A DNA stretch of 64,000 bases from positions 6,715,501-6,779,500 of the forward strand of contig NZ_CP030771.1 in NCBI RefSeq assembly GCF_006088715.1, read 5' to 3'. Each line of letters begins with the position of its first letter. Position 1 is the first letter of the stretch. Below the pieces are notes generated by a model that was given only the letters and a program-made list of their open reading frames with translations, was not told the origin of the DNA and searched no databases. The DNA comes from Streptomyces sp. YIM 121038 (GTDB lineage Bacteria > Actinomycetota > Actinomycetes > Streptomycetales > Streptomycetaceae). Shown here piece after piece: positions 1 through 9,120 of this stretch. A program made the position numbers and the translations under genes.

Positions 1-662
1 TGGGCGTGCATGCGGCCCGGGTGCCGGGTCAGGCGCTCGATGGGGCCCGAGACGGAGACCGCGGCCACCACGCGGTTCGACGGCCCCCGCACCGGCGCGG
101 ACACCGAGGCGACGCCCGGCTCCCGCTCGCCGATCGACTGGGCCCAGCCCCTGCGGCGCACCCCGGACAGGGCCGTCGCCGTGAAGCGCGCGCCCTGCAG
201 GCCCCGGTGCAGCCGCTCCGGCTCCTCCCAGGCCATCAGGATCTGCGCGGACGAGCCCGCCTTCATGGTGAGCGTCGAGCCGACCGGGACGGTGTCCCTG
301 AGGCCCGAGAGGCGCTCGGCCGCCGCCACACAGATGCGCATGTCGCCCTGGCGGCGATACAGCTGGGCGCTCTCGCCCGTGACGTCGCGCAGATGCGTGA
401 GCACCGGGCCCGCCGTGGCGAGCAGCCGGTCCTCGCCCGCCGCCGCGGCCAGCTCGGCCAGGCGCGGGCCGAGGATGAACCGGCCCTGCATGTCCCGCGC
501 CACCATCCGGTGGTGTTCCAGAGCCACGGCGAGCCGGTGCGCCGTGGGTCGTGCGAGTCCGGTGGCCGCGACCAGTCCCGCGAGGGTGGCCGGACCGGAC
601 TCCAGAGCGCCCAGGACAAGGGCTGCCTTGTCCAGGACGCCTACGCCGCTAGAGTTGTCCAT
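1..662 (-). CDS. ndgR: IclR-family regulator NdgR (3' end cut by window)
   Basis: IclR-type transcription factor. The N-terminal winged helix-turn-helix (about residues 5-60, with the segment LAGLVAATGLARPTAHRLA) is followed by an IclR effector domain. Only about 220 residues are inside the window; the family has about 238, so the C-terminus lies beyond position 1. It is divergent from leuCD, the hallmark position of NdgR/AreB, which is known to control leucine biosynthesis and to affect antibiotic production in Streptomyces. Initiation is at the ATG on the minus strand at 662. There is no Shine-Dalgarno sequence in front of it, and a -10-like AAGTAT lies 7 nt upstream, so the mRNA may be leaderless. 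Family and context are clear; the effector cannot be read from sequence. Confidence 0.93.
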   Translation of the reverse strand, partial: MDNSSGVGVLDKAALVLGALESGPATLAGLVAATGLARPTAHRLAVALEHHRMVARDMQGRFILGPRLAELAAAAGEDRLLATAGPVLTHLRDVTGESAQLYRRQGDMRICVAAAERLSGLRDTVPVGSTLTMKAGSSAQILMAWEEPERLHRGLQGARFTATALSGVRRRGWAQSIGEREPGVASVSAPVRGPSNRVVAAVSVSGPIERLTRHPGRMHA

Positions 663-670
663 GAAACGAT

Positions 671-699
671 ACTTGCGTCTCACTCTGTGAAACGCAAGT
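671..699. promoter_or_regulatory. Inverted repeat, candidate NdgR operator
   Basis: Perfect 8-bp inverted repeat ACTTGCGT / ACGCAAGT with a 13-nt spacer, lying 9-37 bp before the ndgR start in the ndgR-leuC divergent region. On the minus strand TTGCGT and AAGTAT are 17 nt apart and could be the ndgR -35 and -10, so the repeat overlaps the probable ndgR promoter. IclR proteins commonly bind such repeats and autoregulate; binding here is an inference. Confidence 0.5.
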
Positions 700-849
700 T
701 CAAAATTCCCAGGAACCCGCCACCCTGGAGGAGCGATCCGCCGACCAACGGATACGCGACCGACGTCCGGCATGCGCGAAGAGGGGGCCGGCGGCGGCGA
801 ACTCATTCTCTAGTTGGGCCGGCGCACGACGCCGGTCGGAGGGAAAGCG

Positions 850-2274
850 ATGGGTAGGACACTCGCGGAGAAGGTCTGGGACGACCACGTCGTCCGGCGC
901 GCCGAAGGCGAGCCCGACCTCCTCTTCATCGATCTGCACCTGCTGCACGAGGTGACCAGCCCGCAGGCCTTCGACGGCCTCCGGCAGGCGGGTCGCAAGG
1001 TGCGGCGGCTCGACCTCACCATCGCGACCGAGGACCACAACACCCCCACCCTCGACATCGACAAGCCCATCGCGGACCCGGTCTCGCGCGCCCAGCTGGA
1101 GACCCTGCGCAAGAACTGCGCCGAGTTCGGGGTGCGCCTGCACCCGCTGGGCGACGTCGAGCAGGGCGTCGTCCACGTGGTGGGACCGCAGCTGGGCCTG
1201 ACCCAGCCCGGCACCACGGTGGTCTGCGGCGACTCCCACACCTCCACCCACGGCGCCTTCGGCGCCCTCGCGTTCGGCATCGGCACCTCCCAGGTCGAGC
1301 ACGTGCTCGCCACCCAGACCCTGCCGATGGCGCGCCCCAAGACGATGGCCATCACCGTCGACGGCGAACTGCCCGAGGGCGTCACGGCCAAGGACCTCAT
1401 CCTGGCCATCATCGCGAAGATCGGCACCGGTGGCGGCCAGGGCTACGTCATCGAGTACCGCGGCTCCGCCATCGAGGGGCTGTCGATGGAAGCCCGCATG
1501 ACCATCTGCAACATGTCCATCGAGGCGGGCGCCCGCGCCGGCATGATCGCCCCGGACGAGACGACCTTCGCCTACATCCAGGGCCGCGCCCACGCCCCGC
1601 AGGGCGAGGACTGGGACGCCGCCGTGGCGTACTGGAAGACCCTGCGGAGCGACGACGACGCCGTCTTCGACGCCGAGGTCCGCATCGACGCCGCCTCCCT
1701 GGCGCCGTTCGTCACCTGGGGCACCAACCCGGGCCAGGGCCTGCCGCTGTCCGCGAGCGTCCCCGACCCGGCTTCGTACGAGGACGCTTCGGAGCGCCTC
1801 GCCGCCGAAAAGGCCCTGGAGTACATGGGGTTGACCGCCGGACAGCGGCTGCGGGACATCGAGGTCGACACCGTCTTCGTAGGCTCCTGCACCAACGGGC
1901 GCATCGAGGACCTGCGCTCGGCGGCCGCCGTGATCGAGGGGCGCAAAGTCGCCGCCGGCGTACGGATGCTGGTCGTGCCCGGCTCGGTGCGGGTCGCCCT
2001 GCAGGCCGTCGACGAGGGCCTGGACAAGGTCTTCACCGCGGCCGGCGCCGAATGGCGGCACGCGGGCTGCTCGATGTGCCTGGGCATGAACCCCGACCAA
2101 CTCGCGCCCGGCGAGCGCTCCGCCTCCACCTCCAACCGCAACTTCGAGGGCAGGCAGGGCAAGGGCGGCCGCACCCATCTGGTGTCGCCCCAGGTGGCCG
2201 CCGCCACCGCGGTGACCGGCCGTCTGGCCGCGCCCGCCGACCTCACCGACACCCCCGCGACCGCCGGAGTCTGA
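850..2274 (+). CDS. leuC: 3-isopropylmalate dehydratase large subunit
   Basis: Large, 4Fe-4S-containing subunit of isopropylmalate isomerase, which converts 2-isopropylmalate to 3-isopropylmalate in leucine synthesis. The 474-residue protein has the aconitase-family fold. The iron-sulfur ligands are visible as the Cys in GSCTNGR and the two Cys in [12 protein letters not shown]. Substrate-loop motifs such as [21 protein letters not shown] are intact. The ATG at 850 was chosen over an upstream ATG at 814 because GGAGGG (838-843) sits just before it. leuD follows after 6 nt and both share the terminator after leuD. It is likely regulated by the divergent NdgR. Confidence 0.97.
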   Translation: MGRTLAEKVWDDHVVRRAEGEPDLLFIDLHLLHEVTSPQAFDGLRQAGRKVRRLDLTIATEDHNTPTLDIDKPIADPVSRAQLETLRKNCAEFGVRLHPLGDVEQGVVHVVGPQLGLTQPGTTVVCGDSHTSTHGAFGALAFGIGTSQVEHVLATQTLPMARPKTMAITVDGELPEGVTAKDLILAIIAKIGTGGGQGYVIEYRGSAIEGLSMEARMTICNMSIEAGARAGMIAPDETTFAYIQGRAHAPQGEDWDAAVAYWKTLRSDDDAVFDAEVRIDAASLAPFVTWGTNPGQGLPLSASVPDPASYEDASERLAAEKALEYMGLTAGQRLRDIEVDTVFVGSCTNGRIEDLRSAAAVIEGRKVAAGVRMLVVPGSVRVALQAVDEGLDKVFTAAGAEWRHAGCSMCLGMNPDQLAPGERSASTSNRNFEGRQGKGGRTHLVSPQVAAATAVTGRLAAPADLTDTPATAGV

Positions 2275-2280
2275 TCAGCC

Positions 2281-2874
2281 ATGGAAGCCTTCACCACCCA
2301 CACCGGCCGGGCCGTCCCGCTGCGCCGCAGCAATGTGGACACCGACCAGATCATCCCCGCCCACTGGCTGAAGAAGGTCACCCGCGACGGCTTCGAGGAC
2401 GGGCTCTTCGAGGCCTGGCGCAAGAGCGACGACTTCGTCCTCAACCTGCCGGAGCGCCGGGGAGCCACCGTCCTGGTCGCGGGCCCCGACTTCGGTACCG
2501 GATCCTCCCGCGAGCACGCCGTCTGGGCGCTCCAGAACTACGGCTTCAAGACCGTCATCTCCTCCCGCTTCGCCGACATCTTCCGGGGCAACTCGCTCAA
2601 GAACGGGCTGCTCACGGTGGTCCTTGAGCAGGAGACCGTGGACGCCCTGTGGGCCCTGACGGAGGCCGATCCCGAGGTCGAGATCACCGTTGACCTGCGG
2701 GATCGCCAGGTTCGGGCCCCCGGGGTCACGGCGGACTTCGAGCTCGACGAGAACGCCCGCTGGCGGCTGCTCAACGGCCTGGACGACATCAGCATCACGC
2801 TCCAGAACGAGGCGGACATCGCGGCCTACGAAGCCCTCCGCCCCACCCACAAGCCGAGCACCGCGCGGGTCTGA
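2281..2874 (+). CDS. leuD: 3-isopropylmalate dehydratase small subunit
   Basis: Small swivelling subunit that forms the active isomerase with LeuC. The 197-residue length is normal for the family. Conserved substrate-binding segments are present: [15 protein letters not shown] near residue 17 and [13 protein letters not shown] near residue 77. It starts 6 nt after the leuC stop, so the pair is one transcription unit, and a strong hairpin 40 nt downstream ends it. Confidence 0.97.
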   Translation: MEAFTTHTGRAVPLRRSNVDTDQIIPAHWLKKVTRDGFEDGLFEAWRKSDDFVLNLPERRGATVLVAGPDFGTGSSREHAVWALQNYGFKTVISSRFADIFRGNSLKNGLLTVVLEQETVDALWALTEADPEVEITVDLRDRQVRAPGVTADFELDENARWRLLNGLDDISITLQNEADIAAYEALRPTHKPSTARV

Positions 2875-2913
2875 CACCCCCTCGCCGGCGGCCGCGCGGG
2901 CCGCGACCCACCC

Positions 2914-2949
2914 GATGTACCCCCAATCGTGGACGGTTGGGGGTACATC
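2914..2949 (+). terminator. leuCD terminator hairpin
   Basis: Perfect 13-bp inverted repeat (arms 2914-2926 and 2937-2949) with a 10-nt loop directly after leuD. There is no U-run, as is common for Streptomyces terminators. Confidence 0.75.
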
Positions 2950-3145
2950 CGTGTCCGGCCCCTTTCCGGTCCCCTTTGACCCCTGATGACCTGAACGGGT
3001 GGTCTCAACTGCCTTGAAGCGAAGGGAAGAAGAGGCTGGAAATCCCCTTGCACACAGTGGGTGCGGGTATCCTCAGGAAGGCGCCGGGCGGGGGTAGTTA
3101 CCCCCTGCGGAGGCGACAACTCGCCCCAGATGGCACAATCGGTGC

Positions 3146-3382
3146 ATGGGACGCGACGACCAACTCGAGCTCTACGGACTCGTCGCGGACCGGCTGAAGG
3201 AAGCGCACTCCCGAGTGCGCGCACTGCAAGTCCCGGAGGGCGTACGGATGGCGCTGACCCGGAAGCTGCTGGTCATTACGGCCGCGGCCAAACACGATCT
3301 CGCCGATGCGGCAAGGCGTCTGGAGCGATTGATGGCGTACCTCGACGAGGGCGACGAGGGCCGAATCCCCGAAGACGACTGA
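3146..3382 (+). CDS. Small conserved acidic protein, function unknown
   Basis: A 78-residue soluble protein beginning MGRDDQLELYGLVADRLKEA. It is predicted mostly helical, with a basic middle and an acidic C-terminus (DEGDEGRIPEDD). I recall a small conserved gene at this place between leuD and hupS in other Streptomyces, but no function. No cysteines, membrane segment or known motif is seen. There is no Shine-Dalgarno sequence; a -10-like CACAAT (3134-3139) ends 6 nt before the ATG, which suggests a leaderless mRNA. It is transcribed separately from leuCD. Confidence 0.7.
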   Translation: MGRDDQLELYGLVADRLKEAHSRVRALQVPEGVRMALTRKLLVITAAAKHDLADAARRLERLMAYLDEGDEGRIPEDD

Positions 3383-3544
3383 TCGTCAAGCCTCAACGGA
3401 CCTTCGAGGAACTCCTCGAGAGTCCAGAACGTTGCGGCACAAGGGTGATTAGCCCGTTTCGTGTTTGATTTGCGGTATATATCTGCCTAACGTGCGAAAA
3501 AGCCTGGCGCATTCGCTTCAGGCAATGTCTCCGAAGGGGAAGAC

Positions 3545-4249
3545 GTGAACAAGGCGCAGCTCGTAGAAGCGATTGCCGACAAGGTCGGTGGCCGGCAGCA
3601 GGCCGCCGACGCCGTGGACGCGGTCCTGGACGCCATCGTCCGTGCCGTGGTCGGCGGAGACCGGGTTTCGGTCACCGGCTTCGGCTCGTTCGAGAAGGTC
3701 GACCGCCCGGCCCGGTACGCCCGCAACCCGCAGACCGGGGAGCGCGTGCGGGTCAAGAAGACCTCGGTGCCGCGCTTCCGCGCGGGCCAGGGCTTCAAGG
3801 ACCTGGTGAGCGGCTCGAAGAAGCTCCCGAAGAACGACGTCGCGGTCAAGAAGGCGCCGAAGGGCAGCCTCTCGGGTGGCACTTCCACCCGTACGACGGT
3901 CAAGAAGGCCGCCGCGAAGAAGGCCACCACCGCCAAGAAGGCGACGGCGGCGAAGAAGGCCACGACGGCCAAGAAGGCGACGGCCACGAAGAAGGCCACC
4001 ACGGCCAAGAAGGCCACGACGGCCAAGAAGGCGACGGCCACGAAGAAGGCCGCCACCGCCAAGAAGGCGGCCCCGGCGAAGAAGGCCGCCACGGCCAAGA
4101 AGGCGGCCCCGGCGAAGAAGGCCACCACCGCCAAGAAGGCCGCGGCGAAGAAGGCCCCCGCCAAGAAGGCCACGGCCAAGAAGGCGCCCGCCAAGAAGTC
4201 CACGGCGCGCAAGACCACCGCCAAGAAGACCACTGCCCGCAAGCGCTAA
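3545..4249 (+). CDS. hupS: HU-family nucleoid protein HupS with lysine/alanine-rich tail
   Basis: Histone-like DNA-binding protein of 234 residues. The N-terminal ~95 residues are a canonical HU domain ([20 protein letters not shown]; the DNA-binding arm includes [14 protein letters not shown]). Residues ~118-234 form a histone-H1-like tail of repeated AKKA/TAKK units, giving a very basic protein. HupS is known to condense spore nucleoids in Streptomyces, while a shorter HupA lacks the tail. The GTG start at 3545 is preceded by AAGGGGAAG. The upstream region is unusually AT-rich (GGTATATATC near 3475-3483), consistent with its own promoter. A GC-rich terminator follows. Confidence 0.96.
   Translation: MNKAQLVEAIADKVGGRQQAADAVDAVLDAIVRAVVGGDRVSVTGFGSFEKVDRPARYARNPQTGERVRVKKTSVPRFRAGQGFKDLVSGSKKLPKNDVAVKKAPKGSLSGGTSTRTTVKKAAAKKATTAKKATAAKKATTAKKATATKKATTAKKATTAKKATATKKAATAKKAAPAKKAATAKKAAPAKKATTAKKAAAKKAPAKKATAKKAPAKKSTARKTTAKKTTARKR
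3899..4246 (+). repeat. Degenerate tandem repeat encoding the HupS lysine tail
   Basis: About 350 bp of short direct repeats built on AAGAAGGCC followed by ACG/ACC/GCG codons, encoding repeated KKATTAK-type units. Such repeats vary in number between strains by slippage. It is coding sequence, not a separate element. Confidence 0.85.
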
Positions 4250-4272
4250 GGGCACTGGGGTACTCACGCGCC

Positions 4273-4302
4273 GGGCCGGGCTCCCGCTGGGGAGCCCGGC
4301 CC
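4273..4302. terminator. Terminator between hupS and the convergent small gene
   Basis: Perfect 13-bp stem (arms 4273-4285 and 4290-4302) with a 4-nt GCTG loop. It lies between convergent genes and probably serves both strands. Confidence 0.8.
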
Positions 4303-4356
4303 GCGGCGCGTGCGCGGCGGTGAACGTATACGAAGTGCGGCGTCCCGGGCCCCGGC

Positions 4357-4560
4357 TCAGAACGTCTGGAGCGTGACCAGCGTGATCCGGCGGGCCTCGC
4401 CCTCGCCGGTCGTCTCGATCCGCACCCGCTGCCCCGCGCGCAGCAGGCGCAGCCCGCCCGCGTCGAAGGCCGGAGCGTCGAAGGGCACCGGAGTGCCGTC
4501 GTCGAGCAGCACGCTGCCGGTGCGGGTGTCGGAGTCGTAGGTGTACGCGGTGGCCTGCAT
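4357..4560 (-). CDS. Small cold-shock/OB-fold-like protein
   Basis: A 67-residue protein. The segment [20 protein letters not shown] followed by [12 protein letters not shown] resembles the second half of a cold-shock domain (DDG...PFD...L..GQ.V). The RNP1 aromatic motif of true cold-shock proteins is not clear, so nucleic-acid binding is only possible. It lies 14 nt downstream of cofC on the same strand and is probably co-transcribed. Its role is unknown. Confidence 0.65.
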   Translation of the reverse strand: MQATAYTYDSDTRTGSVLLDDGTPVPFDAPAFDAGGLRLLRAGQRVRIETTGEGEARRITLVTLQTF

Positions 4561-4574
4561 GAGCAGAAGCGTAC

Positions 4575-5210
4575 TCAGTCCGGGATGAGCAGCCCGGCCG
4601 CCGCCGCGGCCGTGCGCGGGCCCACGCCGAGCGCGAGCGCGACCCGCAGGTCGCCGCCGGTGTCCACGTCCTGGCGTACGGAATCCACGTCGGCGAGCGA
4701 CAGTTCCACGGCCCCCGACGCCGTGTGCCGGGCCCGGGAATCCGGGCCGAAAAGGGGCCGCAATTCCGTGCCGGGGGATCCGGACAGGAGCGTGGTGCCG
4801 ATTCCCGCGGCATCGGGGAGAAACGCGCGGGGAAAAGTGGCGGCGAGGTCGAGGGCGCGGGTCAATTCGGCGGGGCGCAGGGCGGGCAGATCGGCGTTCA
4901 GGGCCGCCACGGGTGCCTCGGGCCGGGCCGCGCGGACCACCGCGGTGCCGTGTTCGAGGGCGGCGTTGAGGCCCGTTCCCGGAGTGTCGGGGGCGATGCG
5001 GGCGCCGAGTGCGGCCAGTTCACGGCCCGCCCGGACGTCATCAGTGACGACCACCACATCCCTTACCGCGGCGCTGGCGAGCGCGGCCGCCACCGTGTCC
5101 TCGGCGAAGGCCAGGGCGAGCGCGGGCCGCAGCCCCTCGCCCGCGGCGGGAGTGAGTCTGCTCTTGGCCCGTGCCAGGGGTTTGAGCGGTATCACCAGGG
5201 TCCAGTGCAC
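4575..5210 (-). CDS. cofC: 2-phospho-L-lactate / phosphoenolpyruvate guanylyltransferase
   Basis: CofC/FbiD nucleotidyltransferase of 211 residues. It activates 2-phospholactate or phosphoenolpyruvate with GTP for coenzyme F420 synthesis. The start MHWTLVIPLKPLARAKSRL carries the family K-x-L-x-x-A-K-S-R-L signature, and LNADLPALRP supplies the metal-binding Asp. F420 is made by Streptomyces; the other cof/fbi genes are not in this window, as usual. It is divergent from plsC and followed by the small OB-like gene. Confidence 0.9.
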   Translation of the reverse strand: MHWTLVIPLKPLARAKSRLTPAAGEGLRPALALAFAEDTVAAALASAAVRDVVVVTDDVRAGRELAALGARIAPDTPGTGLNAALEHGTAVVRAARPEAPVAALNADLPALRPAELTRALDLAATFPRAFLPDAAGIGTTLLSGSPGTELRPLFGPDSRARHTASGAVELSLADVDSVRQDVDTGGDLRVALALGVGPRTAAAAAGLLIPD

Positions 5211-5418
5211 GGGCGCTCCGTCCTTCCAGTCGCGCCCATTGTGGCCTGCCAGGAGCGCGGCGCCAGGGGCTGGGGTCGACGAAATGGCCGGTCAGCGGGG
5301 TGCCGGAGCGGCGTGGAGGCGGTGGCCGCGGACGGGTGGGCGTACGGTGTTCTCGACAGGACGGCAGCCTGGAGCGACACTTGTGCGGCCGACCAGGCTC
5401 ATGGAGGAAGGTGTCCGA

Positions 5419-6228
5419 GTGTCCCGCCGCAGAATCGGCTTCTGGTACCGCCTGGCGGCCGTGATCTGTAAACCGCCGCTGCTGGTTCTGTTCAAGCGGG
5501 ACTGGCGGGGAATGCAGAACATCCCGGCCGACGGCGGTTTTATCACCGCCGTGAACCACAATTCGTATCTGGACCCGTTGGTCTACGCCCACTTTCAGTA
5601 CAACACCGGGCGGGTCCCGCGTTTCCTCGCCAAGCACGGCCTCTTCAAGAAGGGGTTCGTCGGGGCGGTCATGCGCGGCACGGGGCAGATCCCGGTCTAC
5701 CGCGAGACCACCAACGCGCTCAGCGCCTTCCGGGCCGCGATCGACGCCGTCGAGCGCGGCGAATGCGTCGCCTTCTACCCCGAGGGCACCCTCACCCGCG
5801 ACCCCGACCTGTGGCCCATGACGGGCAAGACGGGTGTCGCGCGCGTGGCCCTCCAGACGAGGCGCCCGGTCATCCCCATCGCCCAGTGGGGCGCCAACCA
5901 CGTCCTGCCGCCGTACGCCAAGAAGCCCCGGCTCCTTCCGCGCAAGACGCACCGGGTCCTCGTCGGCGAGCCGGTGGACCTGGCGCGCTTCTACGACAAG
6001 GAGATGACCCCCGACCTCCTGAAGGAGGCCACGGAGGCCATCATGACGGACATCACCGCCCTCCTGGAGGAACTGCGCGGCGAGAAGGCCCCGCACAAGC
6101 GCTACGACCCGCGGGAGGCGCGGATCGCGCAGCGGCGCAAGGCCCGGGGCGCCGACGCCGGGCAGAGCCCCAGCGGCCTTACGGAGCAGGGCAGTTCACA
6201 GCAGGGCAGTGCGGAGGAGAGCAAGTGA
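5419..6228 (+). CDS. plsC: 1-acylglycerol-3-phosphate acyltransferase (PlsC family)
   Basis: Membrane-associated acyltransferase that esterifies lysophosphatidic acid in phospholipid synthesis. The HX4D active site is seen as NHNSYLDP and the glycerophosphate-binding motif as [10 protein letters not shown]. The 269-residue reading uses the GTG at 5419, because GGAGGAAG (5402-5409) is 8-9 nt upstream; an in-frame ATG at 5401 overlaps that Shine-Dalgarno. The C-terminal ~35 residues are hydrophilic, ending in a Gln/Ser-rich stretch. Its stop overlaps the gpsA start by 4 nt, linking two steps of the same pathway. Confidence 0.92.
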   Translation: MSRRRIGFWYRLAAVICKPPLLVLFKRDWRGMQNIPADGGFITAVNHNSYLDPLVYAHFQYNTGRVPRFLAKHGLFKKGFVGAVMRGTGQIPVYRETTNALSAFRAAIDAVERGECVAFYPEGTLTRDPDLWPMTGKTGVARVALQTRRPVIPIAQWGANHVLPPYAKKPRLLPRKTHRVLVGEPVDLARFYDKEMTPDLLKEATEAIMTDITALLEELRGEKAPHKRYDPREARIAQRRKARGADAGQSPSGLTEQGSSQQGSAEESK

Positions 6229-7235
6229 CCCGATCCCTGAAGGCCGCCGTCTTCGGCTCCGGCTCGTGGGGGACGGCCTTCGGCATGGTCCTCGCCGACG
6301 CGGGCTGCGACGTCACCCTGTGGGGCCGCCGCGCCGCACTCGCCGACGCGGTCAACTCCACCCGCACGAACCCGGACTACCTCCCCGGCGTCGAACTGCC
6401 GCGGAACCTGCGCGCCACCACCGACGCCGCCGAGGCCGCCGACGGCGCGGACTTCACCGTGCTCGCCGTGCCCTCGCAGACGCTGCGCGACAACCTCGCC
6501 GCCTGGACGCCGCTGCTCGCGCCCGACACCGTCCTCGTCTCCCTGATGAAGGGCGTCGAACTCGGCTCCGCCATGCGGATGAGCGAGGTCATCGAGGACG
6601 TCACCAAGGCCGCCGCCGAGCGCGTCGCGGTCGTCACCGGGCCCAACCTCGCCCGTGAGATCGCCGCCCGGCAGCCCGCCGCGTCCGTCGTCGCCTGCCG
6701 CGACGAAGCCGTGGCCCAGCGGCTCCAGGCCGCCTGCCACACCCCGTACTTCCGGCCGTACACCAACACCGACGTGGTCGGCTGCGAGCTCGGCGGCGCC
6801 GTGAAGAACGTCATCGGCCTCGCCGTGGGCATCGCCGACGGCATGGGCCTCGGTGACAACACCAAGGGCTCCCTCATCACGCGCGGGCTCGCCGAGACCA
6901 CCCGGCTCGGCCTCGCGATGGGCGCGGACCCGCTGACCTTCGCCGGGCTCGCGGGCCTCGGCGACCTGGTGGCCACCTGCTCCTCGCCGCTGTCGCGCAA
7001 CCACACCTTCGGCACCAACCTCGGCAGGGGCATGACCCTGGAGGAGACCATCGCGGTCACCAAGCAGACCGCCGAGGGCGTCAAGTCCTGCGAGTCCGTG
7101 CTCGACCTGGCCCGCAGGCACGGCGTCGACATGCCCATCACGGAGACCGTCGTGGGCATCGTGCACGAGGGCACCCCGCCGATGGTCGCGCTCAAGGAGC
7201 TGATGGCGCGCAGCGCGAAGTCGGAGCGCCGCTGA
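6225..7235 (+). CDS. gpsA: NAD(P)+-dependent glycerol-3-phosphate dehydrogenase
   Basis: Reduces dihydroxyacetone phosphate to sn-glycerol-3-phosphate, the phospholipid backbone. The Rossmann motif [10 protein letters not shown] is at the N-terminus and the catalytic Lys sits in [13 protein letters not shown]. The length of 336 residues is typical. The GTG at 6225 overlaps the plsC stop (GTGA), so translation is coupled. Together with plsC it provides substrate and acyltransferase for phosphatidate. Confidence 0.97.
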   Translation: MTRSLKAAVFGSGSWGTAFGMVLADAGCDVTLWGRRAALADAVNSTRTNPDYLPGVELPRNLRATTDAAEAADGADFTVLAVPSQTLRDNLAAWTPLLAPDTVLVSLMKGVELGSAMRMSEVIEDVTKAAAERVAVVTGPNLAREIAARQPAASVVACRDEAVAQRLQAACHTPYFRPYTNTDVVGCELGGAVKNVIGLAVGIADGMGLGDNTKGSLITRGLAETTRLGLAMGADPLTFAGLAGLGDLVATCSSPLSRNHTFGTNLGRGMTLEETIAVTKQTAEGVKSCESVLDLARRHGVDMPITETVVGIVHEGTPPMVALKELMARSAKSERR

Positions 7236-7279
7236 GGCACCCGGCCCGCCCGGCTGACCCGCAGGTCACCGGTGGCACA

Positions 7280-7308
7280 CTGACTCCGCCGGGGCCAGCG
7301 GGTACGCT
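7280..7308 (+). promoter_or_regulatory. Candidate ddlA promoter (near-leaderless)
   Basis: CTGACT (7280-7285), a 17-nt spacer and TACGCT (7303-7308). The -10 ends 9 nt before the ddlA ATG and no Shine-Dalgarno is present, so transcription would start at or just before the AUG. Confidence 0.55.
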
Positions 7309-7317
7309 CAACGCGAT

Positions 7318-8463
7318 ATGAGCAGCGAGAACCTCCCCCAGAGCCCCCGCAAGCCGCGCGTCGCCGTCGTGTTCGGCGGCCGCAGCTCGGAGCACGGCAT
7401 CTCCGTCGTCACCGCCGGTGCCGTCCTGCGTGCCATCGACCGCAGCAAGTACGAGGTGCTGCCGATCGGCATCACGACGGACGGCCGCTGGGCGCTGACC
7501 GCCGACGAGCCGGAGCGGATGGCCATCACCGACCGCAAGGTGCCCAACGTCGCCGACCTGGCCGAGTCCGCCGACGGCGGCGTCGTCCTGCCCGTCGACC
7601 CGGGCAACCGCGAGGTCGTCTACAGCGAGCCCGGCTCCGTGCCCAAGGCGCTCGGCGAGGTGGACGTCGTCTTCCCGATGCTGCACGGCCCCTACGGAGA
7701 GGACGGCACCCTCCAGGGCCTGCTCGAACTGTCCGGCGTGCCCTACGTGGGCGCGGGCGTGCTCGCCTCGGCCGTCGGCCAGGACAAGGAGTACATGAAG
7801 CGCGTCTTCACCTCCTTCGGCCTGCCCGTCGGCCCGTACCTGGTGATCCGGCCGCGCGAGTGGGAGAGCGACGAGAAGGCCGCCCGGGCGCGGATCGCGG
7901 ACTTCGCGGGCGAGCACGGCTGGCCCCTGTTCATCAAGCCCGCACGCGCGGGCTCCTCGATCGGCATCACCAAGGTCGATTCCTTCGAAGGGCTCGACGA
8001 GGCGATCGCGGAGGCCCAGCGCCACGACCCGAAGATCATCGTGGAGGCACTGCTCCGCGGCCGCGAGATCGAGTGCGGCGTCCTGGAGTTCGAGGACGGC
8101 CCGCGCGCCAGCGTGCCCGCCGAGATCCCGCCGGTGCAGGCGCACGACTACTACGACTTCGAGGCGAAGTACATCGACTCGACGCCCGGCATCGTGCCCG
8201 CCCCGCTGACGCCCGAGGAGACCGCCGAGGTCCAGCGGCTCGCGGTCGAGGCCTTCGAGGCGACCTCCTGCGAGGGCTTGGTGCGCGCCGACTTCTTCCT
8301 CACCGAGGACGGCCGGTTCGTGATCAACGAGATCAACACGATGCCCGGCTTCACGCCGATCTCCATGTACCCGCAGATGTGGGAGAAGAGCGGGGTCTCC
8401 TACGAGGAGCTCGTGGACCGGCTCATCCAGGCGGCGCTGCGGCGCTCCACGGGGCTGCGCTAG
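7318..8463 (+). CDS. ddlA: D-alanine--D-alanine ligase
   Basis: ATP-grasp ligase making the D-Ala-D-Ala dipeptide for peptidoglycan. The 381 residues have the N-terminal VVFGGRSSEHGIS motif, the ATP-grasp loop FIKPARAGSSIGI and the metal-binding NEINTMPGF near the C-terminus. It is the usual neighbour of gpsA in Streptomyces. It has its own candidate promoter and no Shine-Dalgarno. It is followed by a structured repeat (8500-8577). Confidence 0.97.
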   Translation: MSSENLPQSPRKPRVAVVFGGRSSEHGISVVTAGAVLRAIDRSKYEVLPIGITTDGRWALTADEPERMAITDRKVPNVADLAESADGGVVLPVDPGNREVVYSEPGSVPKALGEVDVVFPMLHGPYGEDGTLQGLLELSGVPYVGAGVLASAVGQDKEYMKRVFTSFGLPVGPYLVIRPREWESDEKAARARIADFAGEHGWPLFIKPARAGSSIGITKVDSFEGLDEAIAEAQRHDPKIIVEALLRGREIECGVLEFEDGPRASVPAEIPPVQAHDYYDFEAKYIDSTPGIVPAPLTPEETAEVQRLAVEAFEATSCEGLVRADFFLTEDGRFVINEINTMPGFTPISMYPQMWEKSGVSYEELVDRLIQAALRRSTGLR

Positions 8464-8499
8464 CGCGCGGCGTCGGGGGCGGTCTGCCTCTCAGGGCGA

Positions 8500-8577
8500 C
8501 TGCGGGCCGGTTGTGGCTGGTCGCGCCCACGCGGCGGAGCCGCACATCGACCCGGCCCCGCGCCCCTTCGGGGCGCT
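8500..8577. repeat. 78-bp structured intergenic repeat, copy A
   Basis: It matches positions 38669-38746 at 68 of 78 positions with no gaps. It holds two hairpins: GCGGC-GGA-GCCGC (8531-8543) and GCGCCCC-TTC-GGGGCGC (8560-8576). It lies between the convergent genes ddlA and DUF3515, so it may act as a bidirectional terminator. I recall related GCGCCCCTTCGGGGCGC elements being frequent after Streptomyces genes. Confidence 0.85.
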
Positions 8578-8614
8578 CCTGTACCGGGCGCCTTCCCGTA
8601 TCGGAGTGCCCTTG

Positions 8615-9100
8615 CTAAGCGATTCCTTCCGGGATCGACTTCTTGACGGGGACGGCGAAGTCCGTGAGCGGGCTCACGCCGTCCCCCGTCCGCTGCTCGG
8701 GGATGGTCACCTCGACGTAGGCCTTGCGCAGCGTCGTGGTGAAGCGGAACGAGCCGTCCGTCCGCTTCTCGAGCAGCCAGCCCACGCCGTTCACGGTCAC
8801 GCCGTCGGCTTCGGGATCGTTCATCTTCGCCGGTCGCGGCACCCCGCAGCGCAGTATGATCGCCGGGTCCCCCCACCCCGCGGTGAGCGGCGACGCGGGC
8901 TTCGGGTCACGCCGGTCGAGCCCGTCCACCTCGCGCGGCAGTCGCTCGTCCAAGTTCCGGCACAGCTCGGTGACGCCGGCGCCCGGCGAGGGAACCGCGG
9001 CCGTCCCCCCGTCGTCCGTTGAGGAGCAGCCCGCGCATGCGATCAGCAGTGCGAGGGCGGGCGGCCCGAGCGGGAGGCGGAGCCGGCGGGAAACGTTCAC
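8615..9100 (-). CDS. DUF3515 lipoprotein
   Basis: A 161-residue probable lipoprotein. The signal sequence has basic residues (RRLRLP), a hydrophobic core and the lipobox LIAC (residues 19-22), so Cys22 would be lipid-anchored outside the membrane. The rest matches my memory of the actinobacterial DUF3515 family (conserved GWGDPAIILRCGVPRP). Function is unknown. It is convergent with ddlA and upstream of the Lrp gene on the opposite flank; there is no operon partner. Confidence 0.8.
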   Translation of the reverse strand: MNVSRRLRLPLGPPALALLIACAGCSSTDDGGTAAVPSPGAGVTELCRNLDERLPREVDGLDRRDPKPASPLTAGWGDPAIILRCGVPRPAKMNDPEADGVTVNGVGWLLEKRTDGSFRFTTTLRKAYVEVTIPEQRTGDGVSPLTDFAVPVKKSIPEGIA

Positions 9101-9120
9101 CGGCCAAGGGTAGACGGGGG

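Noticed and set aside
3899..4246. Repeat array that could be mistaken for CRISPR
   Set aside because: The repeats are short, contiguous and encode the HupS tail; there are no unique spacers.
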